DNA of 64,000 nt from Komagataeibacter sp. FNDCF1. Its GTDB lineage: Bacteria > Pseudomonadota > Alphaproteobacteria > Acetobacterales > Acetobacteraceae. The notes beneath the pieces are model-generated. The model did not search any database. It worked only from the letters and a program-made list of their open reading frames with translations, and was not told the DNA's origin. Location: contig NZ_JAIWOT010000001.1 of assembly GCF_021295335.1 (NCBI RefSeq), forward strand, positions 2,141,001 through 2,205,000. Direction: 5' to 3'. Shown in pieces: positions 1-10,136 of this stretch (position 1 is its first letter; every line of letters starts with the position of its first letter). The position numbers and the translations under genes were made by a program.

Positions 1-585
1 CTGTCGCGCTATCTGGGGCGGCAGGACTGCCTCGGGGCGACCATGGCGCTGCGCCGTTCCATGCTTGACGCCATTGGCGGGCTGGAAGCCCTGGTGCCGC
101 ATGTGGCGGATGATGCGATCCTGGGCCGCTACGTACGCGACCGTGGCAAGGATATCGCCATTGCGGCCTGCATGACATGGACCACGGTGGGCGAGACCTC
201 GATGCGGGAAGTGCTGGCGCATGAACTGCGCTGGGGCCGGACCGTCAAGACGCTGGAGCCTGCGGGCTATGCCGCCTCCGCCATCCAGCTGCCACTGTTC
301 TGGGCAAGTGTTGCCGTACTGCTGGCCCCGCACGTTGCCTGGACGTGGATCTTCTTTGCCGGTGCATGGGGGTGGCGGGCGGTCTGCTCCTTCATCCTGG
401 ACCGGACACTGGCGCAGCGCAGCCTCGTGCCACTGCTCCTGCTGCCATTACGCGACTGGATATCGGCCGCGATCATGGTGGGCAGCGTTACCGGTACCAG
501 GGTTGCATGGCGCGGACAGACAATGCATGTCACGCCACATTCGGTCATGACATCGCGATCGCAACCGGCCTCGCCCCGTGACTGA
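1..585 (+). CDS. hpnI: Hopanoid glycosyltransferase HpnI, 3' part
   Basis: C-terminal 194 residues of a ceramide-glucosyltransferase-like (GT21-type) enzyme; the frame is open to the window edge, so the start lies outside. Visible family marks are GATMALRR (sugar-donor region), an acidic pair in DDAILGRYV, and HELRWGRT, which fits the (Q/R)XXRW acceptor motif; hydrophobic segments follow near the C terminus. In the established pathway HpnI adds N-acetylglucosamine to bacteriohopanetetrol at the membrane, HpnK deacetylates it and HpnJ makes the cyclitol ether. The assignment rests on these motifs and on hpnJ and hpnK lying directly downstream. Confidence 0.85.
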   Translation: MSRYLGRQDCLGATMALRRSMLDAIGGLEALVPHVADDAILGRYVRDRGKDIAIAACMTWTTVGETSMREVLAHELRWGRTVKTLEPAGYAASAIQLPLFWASVAVLLAPHVAWTWIFFAGAWGWRAVCSFILDRTLAQRSLVPLLLLPLRDWISAAIMVGSVTGTRVAWRGQTMHVTPHSVMTSRSQPASPRD

Positions 586-683
586 CCCCCCACGGGCGGG
601 CTGGCCCTGCCATGAACAATCAACTTTCCAGTCAATAAGAACGGGTATAAGGGAACCCCATTTCCCCGTCAGAACCCGAGGAT

Positions 684-2117
684 ATGCGTAGCATGATGAA
701 AACCCTGTTTCTCCAGCCGCCTTCGTTCGACGGATTCGACGGTGGAGCCGGCTCCCGCTACCAGGCCAAGCGGGAAATCAAGTCGTTCTGGTATCCGACC
801 TGGCTGGCGCAGCCCGCCGCCATGGTCGAGGGCAGCCGCCTGATTGACGCGCCGCCCGCGCGCATGGGCATGGAGCCGATCCTGGAGGACGTGCGGAACC
901 GCGATCTCGTCATCATGCACACATCCACCCCGTCCTTCGCGTCCGATGTGCGCGTGGCCCAGATGCTCAAGGACGCGAACCCGAAGGTCAAGATCGGCAT
1001 GGTCGGCGCCAAGGTTGCCGTCCAGCCGGAAGAAAGCCTGCTCAACGCCCCGCCGGTCGACTTCGTGGCGCGCAACGAATTTGACTTCACCATCAAGGAA
1101 ATGGCGGAAGGCCGCGAGTGGAAGGATGTCGACGGCATTTCCTGGCGCGACGCGGATGGCAAGATCGTCCATAACCGTGACCGCGCGATGATCGAGGACA
1201 TGGACAGCCTGCCGTTCGTGACCGAAGTGTACAAGCGCGACCTTAAGATCGAGGATTACTTCATCGGGTACCTGATGCACCCGTACATCTCGATCTATAC
1301 CGGCCGTGGCTGCAAGTCGCGCTGCACCTTCTGCCTGTGGCCACAGACGGTGGGCGGCCACCACTACCGCACCCGCAGCCCCGAACACGTGGCGGCCGAA
1401 ATCCGTCTGGCGAAGCAGTATTTCCCGCAGGTGAAGGAATTCTTCTTCGACGACGATACCTTCACCGATGACCTGCCCCGCGCCGAAGCGATTGCCAGGG
1501 AACTGGGCAAGCTGGGTGTGACCTGGTCGTGCAATGCGAAGGCCAATGTGCCGCGCAAGACGCTGGAAGTGCTCAAGGCCAACGGCCTGCGCCTGCTGCT
1601 GGTCGGTTACGAGAGCGGCAACCAGCAGATCCTGCACAACATCAAGAAGGGCATGCGTGTCGAGACGGCGCGTGAGTTCACCAAGAACTGCCACGAACTC
1701 GGCATCAAGATCCATGGCACCTTCATCCTCGGCCTGCCGGGCGAGACGAAGGAGACCATTCAGGAAACCATCCGCTTCGCCACCGAGATCAACCCGCATA
1801 CCCTGCAGGTTTCGCTGGCAGCCCCCTATCCCGGCACCTTCCTGCACAAGCAGGCGACCGAGAATGGCTGGCTGGATGAGAAGAACGCCGAACTGATCGA
1901 CGATAACGGCGTGCAGATCGCACCGCTGCACTACCCGCATCTGTCGCACACGGAAATCTTCCAGAGCGTGGAGGAATTCTACCGGAAGTTCTACTTCCGC
2001 GCGCCCAAGATCGCCTCGATCCTGAACGAGATGGTCCGCAGCCCGCAGATGATGAAGCGCCGCCTGCGCGAAGGGGTGGAGTTCTTCCAGTTCCTGCGCG
2101 AACGCCGCGCCGCCTGA
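684..2117 (+). CDS. hpnJ: Hopanoid radical SAM protein HpnJ
   Basis: 477-residue B12-binding radical SAM protein. The first ~175 residues look like a cobalamin-binding domain, followed by the cluster motif CKSRCTFC with cysteines near 210, 214 and 217, which should hold the [4Fe-4S] cluster that cleaves S-adenosylmethionine. Known role of the family: conversion of glucosaminyl-bacteriohopanetetrol to the cyclitol ether. The start could be ATG 684 or ATG 693/696 (MRSMMKTLF); family members usually begin near MKTLFLQPP. It lies 98 bp after hpnI and is followed by a strong terminator-like hairpin, so hpnK may be partly uncoupled. Confidence 0.93.
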   Translation: MRSMMKTLFLQPPSFDGFDGGAGSRYQAKREIKSFWYPTWLAQPAAMVEGSRLIDAPPARMGMEPILEDVRNRDLVIMHTSTPSFASDVRVAQMLKDANPKVKIGMVGAKVAVQPEESLLNAPPVDFVARNEFDFTIKEMAEGREWKDVDGISWRDADGKIVHNRDRAMIEDMDSLPFVTEVYKRDLKIEDYFIGYLMHPYISIYTGRGCKSRCTFCLWPQTVGGHHYRTRSPEHVAAEIRLAKQYFPQVKEFFFDDDTFTDDLPRAEAIARELGKLGVTWSCNAKANVPRKTLEVLKANGLRLLLVGYESGNQQILHNIKKGMRVETAREFTKNCHELGIKIHGTFILGLPGETKETIQETIRFATEINPHTLQVSLAAPYPGTFLHKQATENGWLDEKNAELIDDNGVQIAPLHYPHLSHTEIFQSVEEFYRKFYFRAPKIASILNEMVRSPQMMKRRLREGVEFFQFLRERRAA

Positions 2118-2139
2118 TCCGGCAGCCTGCGATTACCCC

Positions 2140-2176
2140 ATGCCGGGACCTTCGGGTTCCGGCATTTCTTTTTTTC
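2140..2176 (+). terminator. Rho-independent terminator after hpnJ
   Basis: An 11-bp stem with one G-T wobble (ATGCCGGGACC / GGTTCCGGCAT) closed by a TTCG tetraloop and followed by TTCTTTTTTT. It sits between the hpnJ stop and the true hpnK start. Confidence 0.85.
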
Positions 2177-2196
2177 ATGCCACCCGGTTTTCCATC

Positions 2197-3051
2197 ATGA
2201 AGCGCGTCATCATATCCGCCGATGATTTCGGCCTGTCCGAAGAAGTGAACGAGGCGATCGAGATCGCGCATCGGGATGGATTGCTGTCAACCGCGAGCCT
2301 GATGGTATCCGGCCCTGCCGCCGCCGATGCCGTGCGCCGGGCCAGAAAACTGCCGGACCTGCGGGTGGGGCTGCATCTGGTAGCAATCGAGGGACCGGCC
2401 ACCCTGCCGCCCGCCGAGATCCCGCTCCTGGTATCACACAACGGGCAGTTCCCCTCCGACCAGCTGAAACTGGGCGTGGAGTATTTCTTCCGTCCCGCCG
2501 CGCGCCGCGAACTGGCCGCCGAGATCGAGGCCCAGTTCGCGGCCTTTGCCGCGACCGGCCTGCCACTGGACCATGCCAACGCGCACAAGCACATGCACCT
2601 GCATCCCACGGTGGGGCGGTACATGATTGAAAGCGGACTGCGCCACGGGCTGCGTGCGCTGCGCGTGCCACTGGAACCGCCCAAGCCGCTTTACGCGGCT
2701 GGCACCTATACCGATACGCTGGGGGATGCGGCACTACGCCGCTGGACCGGCCTGCTGCGCCATCAGGCGCGCAGGGCGGGGCTGGTGACCAATGACTGGT
2801 GCTTCGGGCTGGCATGGAGCGGACACATGACAGCCGACCGTATCTCGGCACTTGCCGCCCATCTGCCCGATGGCCTGTCGGAAATCTATTTCCATCCGGC
2901 CACGGCAAAGAACGGGTTGCTGCAACGCCTGATGCCCACCTATGAACACCAGGCAGAACTGCGCGCGCTCTGCGCGCCCGGATTCCGTTCCGGGCTGGCG
3001 CATGCGGGGGCGGTTCCCACAACGTGGACGGATGTGGCCCGCACGCGCTGA
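2197..3051 (+). CDS. hpnK: Hopanoid-associated YdjC/ChbG-family deacetylase HpnK
   Basis: 284 residues from ATG 2197 (MKRVIISADDFGLS). A longer reading from ATG 2140 would begin inside the hpnJ terminator and is rejected. The N-terminal ADD pair (residues 8-10) and the His-rich HANAHKHMHLHP stretch (about 126-137) match the metal site of YdjC-type carbohydrate deacetylases. The known role is removal of the acetyl group from N-acetylglucosaminyl-bacteriohopanetetrol, between HpnI and HpnJ. It is convergent with trxA, with 26 bp between the stops. No strong ribosome binding site is visible. Confidence 0.92.
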   Translation: MKRVIISADDFGLSEEVNEAIEIAHRDGLLSTASLMVSGPAAADAVRRARKLPDLRVGLHLVAIEGPATLPPAEIPLLVSHNGQFPSDQLKLGVEYFFRPAARRELAAEIEAQFAAFAATGLPLDHANAHKHMHLHPTVGRYMIESGLRHGLRALRVPLEPPKPLYAAGTYTDTLGDAALRRWTGLLRHQARRAGLVTNDWCFGLAWSGHMTADRISALAAHLPDGLSEIYFHPATAKNGLLQRLMPTYEHQAELRALCAPGFRSGLAHAGAVPTTWTDVARTR

Positions 3052-3077
3052 CGGGCCTACCGCCACCCTGATCCGTA

Positions 3078-3407
3078 TCAGCCGAGGTTGCCCTGCACCC
3101 ATGCCTTGAGCTGGCTCTTGGGCACGGCGCCCGACTGCTTGGCGACGGGCTTGCCATCGCGGAACAGGATCAGCGTGGGAATGCTCTGCACGGCGTAGTC
3201 ATTGGGAGTACGCTGGTTGTCGTCGATATTGACCTTGGCGACGGTCATCCTGCCCTTGAATTCCGCACCGATCTCATCCAGCGCCGGGGCGATCATCTTG
3301 CACGGGCCGCACCATTCCGCCCAGAAATCGACCAGGACCGGCTCCTTGGAGTCCAGCACCAGGGTCTTGAACTGGTCATCACTGACTACAATCGTGTTTT
3401 CGCTCAT
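3078..3407 (-). CDS. trxA: Thioredoxin
   Basis: 109-residue single-domain thioredoxin with the WCGPC active site (Cys33, Cys36) and the cis-proline region SIPTLILF. It is the general cytoplasmic disulfide reductant. AAGGAG lies upstream, 7 nt before GTG 3410 and 10 nt before ATG 3407 (GTGATGAGC), so either codon may start it. It is the last gene of the tsaE-addB-addA chain, 70 bp after addA, an arrangement common in alphaproteobacteria. Confidence 0.97.
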   Translation of the reverse strand: MSENTIVVSDDQFKTLVLDSKEPVLVDFWAEWCGPCKMIAPALDEIGAEFKGRMTVAKVNIDDNQRTPNDYAVQSIPTLILFRDGKPVAKQSGAVPKSQLKAWVQGNLG

Positions 3408-3480
3408 CACTTAAAAACTCCTTCTTGGCGGGGGATGGACCGCCCGTGTCGTGCTGACATGGCCATGCCGGCGCGTGGGG

Positions 3481-6400
3481 TCAAGCCTGTGCCTGCCCCT
3501 TCATGTCCGGTGCATATCTGTCCAGCAGCGTAGCAGGCAGGATGTCCACACGCACGCCCTCCGTCCAGACCAGCGCGCATACGACCTTCCTGCCCGGGTA
3601 GACGCCACGCAGCAGCGCGCGATAGGCGGCCATCTGCCGCAGGTACAGCACCGGTATCCTGTCAATGCTGGCGGGGGGGTGGCGGTTCGTCTTGAAATCA
3701 CACACCGTGACCGTATCGGTATCCACCGCCATGCGGTCCACCTGCCCCACAATCACCTGCTGGCCCACGATGCCCGCCAGCGGCTGCTCCGCCCGGCTGC
3801 CCGGCGCGAACAGGGCGGCAAGCTCCGGCCGGTTCATGACCGCCAGTACCTGCGTCACCAGTTCGCCCCGCAGTTCAGGCGCAAGCCCAGCCGCGGGACG
3901 TGACAGCCATGCGCTGGCCAGTTCAGCGCGCTCGGGCACGGGACAGTCGGGCAGGTACTGCAGCAGCGCATGCACCAGCTGCCCGCGTTGCAGCGCACGG
4001 GCGCGGGTGGCGGCCATATCCGCCCGGTCACGCACGGTACCGGCCGAGACCAGGGGCGAGCGCACGGCGGGCTGCGGGCCGAGGGCCACGTCATCGGGCC
4101 GGCTGGGCGCGAGCGGACGGGCCAGCGGGCCTTCCGCCACGGGCATGACGGGTCGCCACAACGGGGCATGGCCCATCCATTCCGGCAGCGCCGGCGGCGG
4201 CGCATCCGGGCCATGATCATCCGTTACCGCTGCGCGCGCGGGCCGGGGCGCCGGGGTGGCGGGCATTTCCTCCAGCACCAGGCTTTCCCCTTCCCAGCCC
4301 AGATCAAATGGCTCGGGCGCGGCCCCCGCACTTTCAAACCCCTGCCGGCACAGATCATACCAGCAGCCATCGGGCATGCCACGGCCGGGCTCCCACCCGC
4401 AGATCACCAGCCGGTCACTGGCGCGGGTCAGGGCAACGTAAAGCAGGCGGTTGTATTCCTCCGCCGCATTCAGGCGGATTTTGTCCTGCAGGGCCGCCGT
4501 CACGTCCGTGCCCAGTTCCCGCCGGGGCACCCATATCGGTATGTCCAGCCCGGTCTTCCTGTCGGTTTCCCACAGGATATTGGTGTCGGAACGGGGGGCG
4601 GCAATGGTGTCGGGCAGGATGACAAGCCGCGCCTGCAGCCCCTTGGCCCCATGTGCCGTCATGACGCGCACCATGTTGGCCGAGGCATCAGGCTCATGGC
4701 GCACGGTTTCTTCCGATGCGGTGAGCCAGTGCAGAAACCCCTGCAGCGAAATGGCATGCGCTTCCTCAAAGCGCAGGGCGGCGGAGAGCAGTTCGTCAAC
4801 CGGTTCCACCGCCTCCGGCCCCAGGCGTGCCAGCAGGCGGGCGCGCCCGCCCAGCGGGCCAAGGGCTTCGGCCAGAAGCTGGTAAGGCGTGGCGTAATCC
4901 ACCTGCCGGAACAGGGTATTGAGTACATGCCATGCGGCCGCCCAGTCCGGTCGCTCGGCATGGCGTGCGCGCAGCACCGCCCATAGCGGCTGGCCGTTAC
5001 GCCCGGTGGCCAGCGGCATGAGCGCCTCATCATCCAGCCCGCCAATGGGTGAGGTCAGGACACAGGCCAGCGTCAGGTCATCCTGCGGCAGCAGCAGGGC
5101 CGCGCACAACGCCATGAGGTCACGCACCGCAAGCTGGTCGGTCAGCACGGTGCGCACCAGGGTTGCCACCGGCACGTCCTGCGTTTTCAGCGCGCGGATC
5201 AGCGCACGGGCAAAGGCGGAACGGCGGGGCACGAGGATCAGCACATCGCCGGGCACCAGTGGCGCCTCGCCCGGTGGCGGGGGCTGGCGCAACTGCGTGG
5301 CGATCCAGCCCGCCAGCGTGTCCGCCAGGCGCTGCTGGGCGGTGGACTGGCCCGCATTGTGGCTGGGGGCCATCCAGGGGCTGACATCCGTCTCGCTGGC
5401 TTCCACGGGCACGGGGGGCCAGATCTCCACACGGCCGCCCTGCCCCGGCCGGGCGGTGACATGGGCGGGAATGCCGCCTTCAGGTTCCACCACGCCGCGG
5501 GCGGCGGCGGGATTGGCGAACACGCTGTCCACCAGCTTCAGCACGGGTGCCGTGGAACGGAAGGAGACGGTCAGCGCCGGTTCGCGCCACAGCGCCTGCG
5601 CCGCCCCCGCACGCGTGCGAAAGCGCTGACGCCACGCGCGGAAGGCTTCCGGGTCGGCCCCCTGGAACGAATAGATCGACTGCTTGTAATCCCCTACCGC
5701 AAAGATGGTGCGCGGGCAGCCCTCATCATCATGCGTGCCTTCACCCGCGAAGAATTCCGCGGTCAGGCCACCGGCAATCGCCCACTGGTCGGGGGATGTA
5801 TCCTGCACCTCGTCCAGCAGCAGGTGATCAATCCCGCCATCAAGCTTGTACAGCACCCAGGCCGCCCCCGGATCATCCAGAAGCTGGAGCGTGCGGTCGA
5901 TCAGGTCATCATAATCGACCATGCCCTGTGCGCTCTTGCGCGTGGCATAACGCTCCAGCACCGGCTGGGCGACGGAAAGCAGCGCGCCGGTCAGCTCAAA
6001 CACCGCCAGCGCGCGCAGCTGCCGGTCGATGCCGATGACGCGCGCGGCTTCCGCCAGAAGCTGGTCAACAAGTTCGGGGCAATCAGCCGCGACTTTGGCG
6101 TTCAGGCCACCGCGCTGGCGGGGTTCACCCTTCTGCGTCAGCAGGCTGCTCCGCCATGCGGGCCAGTCCGCCGCACGGCCGGCCGTGTCCTGCCCCAGCC
6201 ATGCCAGCATGGCTTCGGCCTGCACCCGCACCGTGGGCGATCCTTTCTGCGCCACGAACCGTAGCCCCTCACGCACGGCGTCCTCATCGGGGATGGTGGC
6301 GCAGGCGCGGTGCAGCACCTCCGCCGCGCTGCGGCCGTCTATGTCCAGCACGCGCATCAGCGCCGCCTCCACCGTGGCGCGGTCACCCTTCCAGTGACGG

Positions 6401-7074
6401 GCCACGGGCAGGATACGGCGCGACTGGGCCTGCAGGCGACCGATCAGGGCGGTAAAATCCCCGACCCCGATCTGGGCCGCCAGCATGGATACGGCTGCCC
6501 CACCCTGCCCCACCACGTCCTCCACCGCCGCACGCTGGGCCAGTCGGGCGTCGGTTTCCTCGATCAGGGTGAAATGCGGGCTGATCGCGGCCTCGATGGG
6601 AAAGCGCCGCAGCAGCGACTGGCAGAAGGCATGGATGGTGCCGATACGCATGCCGCCGGGCAGGTCCAGCACGCGGGCAAACAGTTCGCGCGCCACCTGC
6701 CGGGTCCCTGCCCCCACAGGCACGGACAGGCGGCCCAGTTCCGCATCCAGCGCATCATCGGGCAGCATGACCCACTGGCCCAGCCGGCCTTGCAGGCGGA
6801 TGGACATTTCCGCCGCCGCCGCCTTGGTAAAGGTCAGGCACTGGATGCGCGCGGGGTCGCTGCCGGGCACGCGGGTCATCACCCCGTCGCGGTCAGGCAC
6901 GTCACGCGGCAGCATGAGGCGCAGCAGCCGGTCGATCAGCAGCTTGGTCTTGCCACTGCCAGCCGAGGCCGAGACGAACACGGAAGCCTGCGGGTCGGAC
7001 GCCTGCGCCTGGCTACGATTGGCAAGGCCGATGGCATCCGCCATGCCTTCCCCCTTCATGACGGGACGGTTCAT
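3481..7074 (-). CDS. addA: Double-strand break repair helicase-nuclease AddA
   Basis: 1197-residue UvrD/RecB-like subunit of the AddAB helicase-nuclease, which processes double-strand ends for RecA. Visible features: Walker A SASAGSGKT (Lys42), helicase motif II DEVQDTSPDQW (about 415-428), GDYKQSIYSFQGADPEAF, and the C-terminal nuclease motif CDFKTNRH (about 1128), so both activities appear intact. ATG 7074 overlaps the addB stop as ATGA (7071-7074), implying translational coupling. A second Met at residue 6 and a third at 11 are possible but lack the overlap. Confidence 0.95.
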   Translation of the reverse strand: MNRPVMKGEGMADAIGLANRSQAQASDPQASVFVSASAGSGKTKLLIDRLLRLMLPRDVPDRDGVMTRVPGSDPARIQCLTFTKAAAAEMSIRLQGRLGQWVMLPDDALDAELGRLSVPVGAGTRQVARELFARVLDLPGGMRIGTIHAFCQSLLRRFPIEAAISPHFTLIEETDARLAQRAAVEDVVGQGGAAVSMLAAQIGVGDFTALIGRLQAQSRRILPVARHWKGDRATVEAALMRVLDIDGRSAAEVLHRACATIPDEDAVREGLRFVAQKGSPTVRVQAEAMLAWLGQDTAGRAADWPAWRSSLLTQKGEPRQRGGLNAKVAADCPELVDQLLAEAARVIGIDRQLRALAVFELTGALLSVAQPVLERYATRKSAQGMVDYDDLIDRTLQLLDDPGAAWVLYKLDGGIDHLLLDEVQDTSPDQWAIAGGLTAEFFAGEGTHDDEGCPRTIFAVGDYKQSIYSFQGADPEAFRAWRQRFRTRAGAAQALWREPALTVSFRSTAPVLKLVDSVFANPAAARGVVEPEGGIPAHVTARPGQGGRVEIWPPVPVEASETDVSPWMAPSHNAGQSTAQQRLADTLAGWIATQLRQPPPPGEAPLVPGDVLILVPRRSAFARALIRALKTQDVPVATLVRTVLTDQLAVRDLMALCAALLLPQDDLTLACVLTSPIGGLDDEALMPLATGRNGQPLWAVLRARHAERPDWAAAWHVLNTLFRQVDYATPYQLLAEALGPLGGRARLLARLGPEAVEPVDELLSAALRFEEAHAISLQGFLHWLTASEETVRHEPDASANMVRVMTAHGAKGLQARLVILPDTIAAPRSDTNILWETDRKTGLDIPIWVPRRELGTDVTAALQDKIRLNAAEEYNRLLYVALTRASDRLVICGWEPGRGMPDGCWYDLCRQGFESAGAAPEPFDLGWEGESLVLEEMPATPAPRPARAAVTDDHGPDAPPPALPEWMGHAPLWRPVMPVAEGPLARPLAPSRPDDVALGPQPAVRSPLVSAGTVRDRADMAATRARALQRGQLVHALLQYLPDCPVPERAELASAWLSRPAAGLAPELRGELVTQVLAVMNRPELAALFAPGSRAEQPLAGIVGQQVIVGQVDRMAVDTDTVTVCDFKTNRHPPASIDRIPVLYLRQMAAYRALLRGVYPGRKVVCALVWTEGVRVDILPATLLDRYAPDMKGQAQA

Positions 7075-10000
7075 CCTGCCGTCTCCTCACGCGCGGCACT
7101 CCATTCCGCCACCCGGGCCAGGTGGGCGTAATCGGCAAAGCGCGGTTCCTCCCCGGGCCAGGGATGGGACAGGTAAGGCTGGTCGGGATTATCGTAGGCC
7201 GTAACCAGCGTGCGCAGCCCATCGCGGCACTGTGCGATCAGCGCGCCCAGTTCCGCGCCGCGCGCGACATCGAGCACCTGCGCGGGCACATGGCCGCCGG
7301 TCAGCCGCCAGTAGACCAGTTCCGCCACCCTGCCCGCAATGGGGGGTGGAAAGCCGCCGCATTCGATCATCGCCGCCTCCAGCACCAGCTGCGACTGCCA
7401 TCCCTCGATCACGCTGCGCCGGAGCGGCAGGGTGCCGGTCTTGTAATCGAACAGGCCCAGCGCGCCATCGCCATGCACGTCGATCCGGTCGGCCCGCCCG
7501 CGCAGGGTAAACGGGCCGCCGGGCAGACCGTCCAGCCGCATCGTGCCGCCCTGCTCCGTCAGCACCGTGCGGGGGCCACCGGTTGCGCGGCGGTCCTGCT
7601 CGGTCCGGGCGCACCATGTGGCGATGCGCTCCAGCCGGGGTGCCCACCATGCGGCAAGTGCCGGTCGCAGCCCGGCCTCACGCAGCACGTCGGCAAAGAC
7701 CGCCTGCATCTGCGCGGCGCCATCATCGGGCCAGTCGGCGGGATGGGCACGAAACCACCGGTCAAGGGCCGTATGCACGATCTGGCCGTAATCGGCGGCA
7801 TCGGCCAGTTCCTCCAGATCCGCCAGCCGCTTCAGCTTCAGGATCCGGCGGGCATAGATGGCGTAGGGATCGCGCATCCATGTCTCGATCTCGGTTACCG
7901 ACAGGCTGCGCGGGCGCAGGCCGAGCGCAGGGCAGGGCCGGGGCGGGGCGGCTGGCATGGCCACCCCTTCCGGCCGGTCCAGCGCATCCAGCCAGCGCAG
8001 CGCGGGATGGGCGGGCAGGCCATGTCCATGCCCGGCCAGATAGGCATCCAGCCGCACCAGCCAGCGCGCGGGCACCGTGGGGGCGCCCTGCCGCCGCGCC
8101 GCGACCGACAGTACCACCCGTGGGGCCGCACACGCACAGGATACAAAATCATGCGCCGCCTGCCCGATGGCCCATTCCGGTGAGGGCAGGCCCACGCGGG
8201 TGCGCATGGGGCGGCTCATCCACGGACCCGGATCGGTGGCGGGCGGCCATACGGTTTCCGCCAGGCCACCAAGCACGATCAGGTCCGCTGTCTGCAGCCG
8301 TGCTTCCAGCAGGCCCCATATGAACACACGCGGGTGGACGGCCCCCGACCGCCCGCGCACGGCACGCCGCCCCTGCACGGTCATCCCTGCCAGCGAGGAC
8401 GCAAGCAGCCCGTCCAGCGCGCCCAGCCGGGCATCGGGCAGCACGTCGCACCATGCCAGCATCGCACTCATGTGCTGGCCCAGCGCGTTGCCTTCCTCCC
8501 CCGCCCACAGGCGTTCGGCACCCCCGGCCGTATCCGTGGCGGCCAGATTCTGCGCAACCTCGACCAGCGCCGAAAGCAGGGTGGAAACCGGCACCATGGC
8601 GCTGCGCGGCAGGGCCAGCAGGGGGCCGAAAGCCGCTTCCAGCCGGTCAAGGAAGGCATTGATTTCCTCTGGCGCATCAGGCGCGTCAGCCAGCGCGCCA
8701 TGCGGGTCATCCGCCGCCCGCGCCAGCGCGCTTCGCAGCCCGGCAATGCCCGGCGGCGGTGCCGGGCCACGCAGGACCAGCCGCTCCAGCTGTCGCGCAC
8801 TGGCACGGCAGTTGCCCGGTGAAAGCCCGCACGCCGCCAGCGGGTGCTTGATGACGGACAGCAGCGCCACCGGCGAAAGCCCGCCATCCACCGCCTGCAC
8901 GATCAGGCGCACGAAGGCGGTCTGCGGTATGGTGAGCAGGCTTTCGCCCGCGCTGTCATCGGCAATGACACCCCAGCGCACCAGTTCCGTCGCCACCCGC
9001 CCGGCCAGAGCCCGGTCGGGCGTGACAAGGGCCGCGCGCCTGCCGGGCTGTTCAAGCACCTGGCGCAGCACCATGGCGATGGCGGCGGCTTCCTCCTGCT
9101 GGTCGGTGCTGCGCAGCACGGACAGACCATCGGCCGCCACGGGGGCATCCGGCGCGCGCCACTGTTCAAGCGCGTGGGCGGGCAGCAGCGCGCGCGCCAG
9201 CAGTCCGGCGCGCGCGACGGGACTGCTGGCCACGCTGCCCGGTGGCAGGCTGTCCCACTGTTCCATGCAGTTCCGCCCGATGCCCAGTTCGGCCAGCATG
9301 CGGGCCGTACCGGCCTGCGGGTGGTCAGGCGGCAGGCGCTGCCATACGTCCTCGCCACATGTCATGTCCACGCCGGGCAGGACCAGCAGCCCGTCGGGCA
9401 CGGACAGCACGGCACGCAGCATTGCGATGGTAGAGGGTACGGCATCGGAAAAGCCGGCGGCCCATATGGGGGTACCGGATGGCGGCGGGGCCTGTTCCCA
9501 GCGTGCGGCCTGCGCGTGCAGCAGGGCGGTCTGGCGGGCGACGGGGTTCATCACCCCCTGTTCTTCCAGCCATGCGGGCCATACGCTGGTGACAATGGAC
9601 AGGAAGCGCAGCGTCTGGTGCCAGTGCTGGGCGAAGTCCCCTTCCGCCGCGTGGGGCAGGCGTTCGCGCAGGTCACATTCCGCCCATTCCGCCTCATCCA
9701 TCAGGTCCGCCAGCGCGCGTGCCAGTGGCCAGGCCTGGTCCACGCCCTGCACGTCGCCAAACGCCTTGCCCGCCTGCATGACCAGCAGGCTGAGCGTGGC
9801 CAGCCGCCGCACCGGGTCCACGGCAGGCGGCAGGTCCAGCGCGTTCCGGCCCGACAGCGCCAGCGATGCCTCATCCAGCCCCGCAATGGGCGCGATACGG
9901 GGCAGCAGGATGGGGCGGCCATCGACCTGACGTACAAAGGCCTCGGTCAATGCACGGGCGGCGCGGCGGCTGGGCAGCAGGATCAGGCCGGTGCCACAGT

Positions 10001-10136
10001 CCTGGGGGTCGTGGCCCGCCTGTTCAAGCCAGCGGGCGGCAATCTGGTCCACAAAGGGCACATGCGGCAGCACGACCGCGACGCGGCCCTGCAGGCACCC
10101 GGCCCCGGAGGCATCCATCTCCCCGGTGGTACTCAT
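7071..10136 (-). CDS. addB: Double-strand break repair protein AddB
   Basis: 1021 residues from ATG 10136 (MSTTGEMDASG), chosen because it overlaps the stop of the upstream nucleotidyltransferase gene as ATGA. A reading 29 codons longer runs into that gene. AddB is the inactivated-helicase partner of AddA; its C-terminal RecB-like nuclease motif is seen as GLFDYKTGTLPLRR (about residue 900), with downstream Gln/Tyr residues of the family. The Walker-like region LLPSRRAARALTEAF (about 40-56) departs from a canonical P-loop, as usual for alphaproteobacterial AddB. Confidence 0.92.
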   Translation of the reverse strand: MSTTGEMDASGAGCLQGRVAVVLPHVPFVDQIAARWLEQAGHDPQDCGTGLILLPSRRAARALTEAFVRQVDGRPILLPRIAPIAGLDEASLALSGRNALDLPPAVDPVRRLATLSLLVMQAGKAFGDVQGVDQAWPLARALADLMDEAEWAECDLRERLPHAAEGDFAQHWHQTLRFLSIVTSVWPAWLEEQGVMNPVARQTALLHAQAARWEQAPPPSGTPIWAAGFSDAVPSTIAMLRAVLSVPDGLLVLPGVDMTCGEDVWQRLPPDHPQAGTARMLAELGIGRNCMEQWDSLPPGSVASSPVARAGLLARALLPAHALEQWRAPDAPVAADGLSVLRSTDQQEEAAAIAMVLRQVLEQPGRRAALVTPDRALAGRVATELVRWGVIADDSAGESLLTIPQTAFVRLIVQAVDGGLSPVALLSVIKHPLAACGLSPGNCRASARQLERLVLRGPAPPPGIAGLRSALARAADDPHGALADAPDAPEEINAFLDRLEAAFGPLLALPRSAMVPVSTLLSALVEVAQNLAATDTAGGAERLWAGEEGNALGQHMSAMLAWCDVLPDARLGALDGLLASSLAGMTVQGRRAVRGRSGAVHPRVFIWGLLEARLQTADLIVLGGLAETVWPPATDPGPWMSRPMRTRVGLPSPEWAIGQAAHDFVSCACAAPRVVLSVAARRQGAPTVPARWLVRLDAYLAGHGHGLPAHPALRWLDALDRPEGVAMPAAPPRPCPALGLRPRSLSVTEIETWMRDPYAIYARRILKLKRLADLEELADAADYGQIVHTALDRWFRAHPADWPDDGAAQMQAVFADVLREAGLRPALAAWWAPRLERIATWCARTEQDRRATGGPRTVLTEQGGTMRLDGLPGGPFTLRGRADRIDVHGDGALGLFDYKTGTLPLRRSVIEGWQSQLVLEAAMIECGGFPPPIAGRVAELVYWRLTGGHVPAQVLDVARGAELGALIAQCRDGLRTLVTAYDNPDQPYLSHPWPGEEPRFADYAHLARVAEWSAAREETAG

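Noticed and set aside
669-1949. Long open frame antisense to hpnJ
   Set aside because: A GC-rich shadow frame; the + strand has the radical SAM motifs. The same applies to 20585-22162 and 52418-54604.
2140-2196. Upstream start for hpnK
   Set aside because: The extra 19 codons are the terminator hairpin and T tract of hpnJ.
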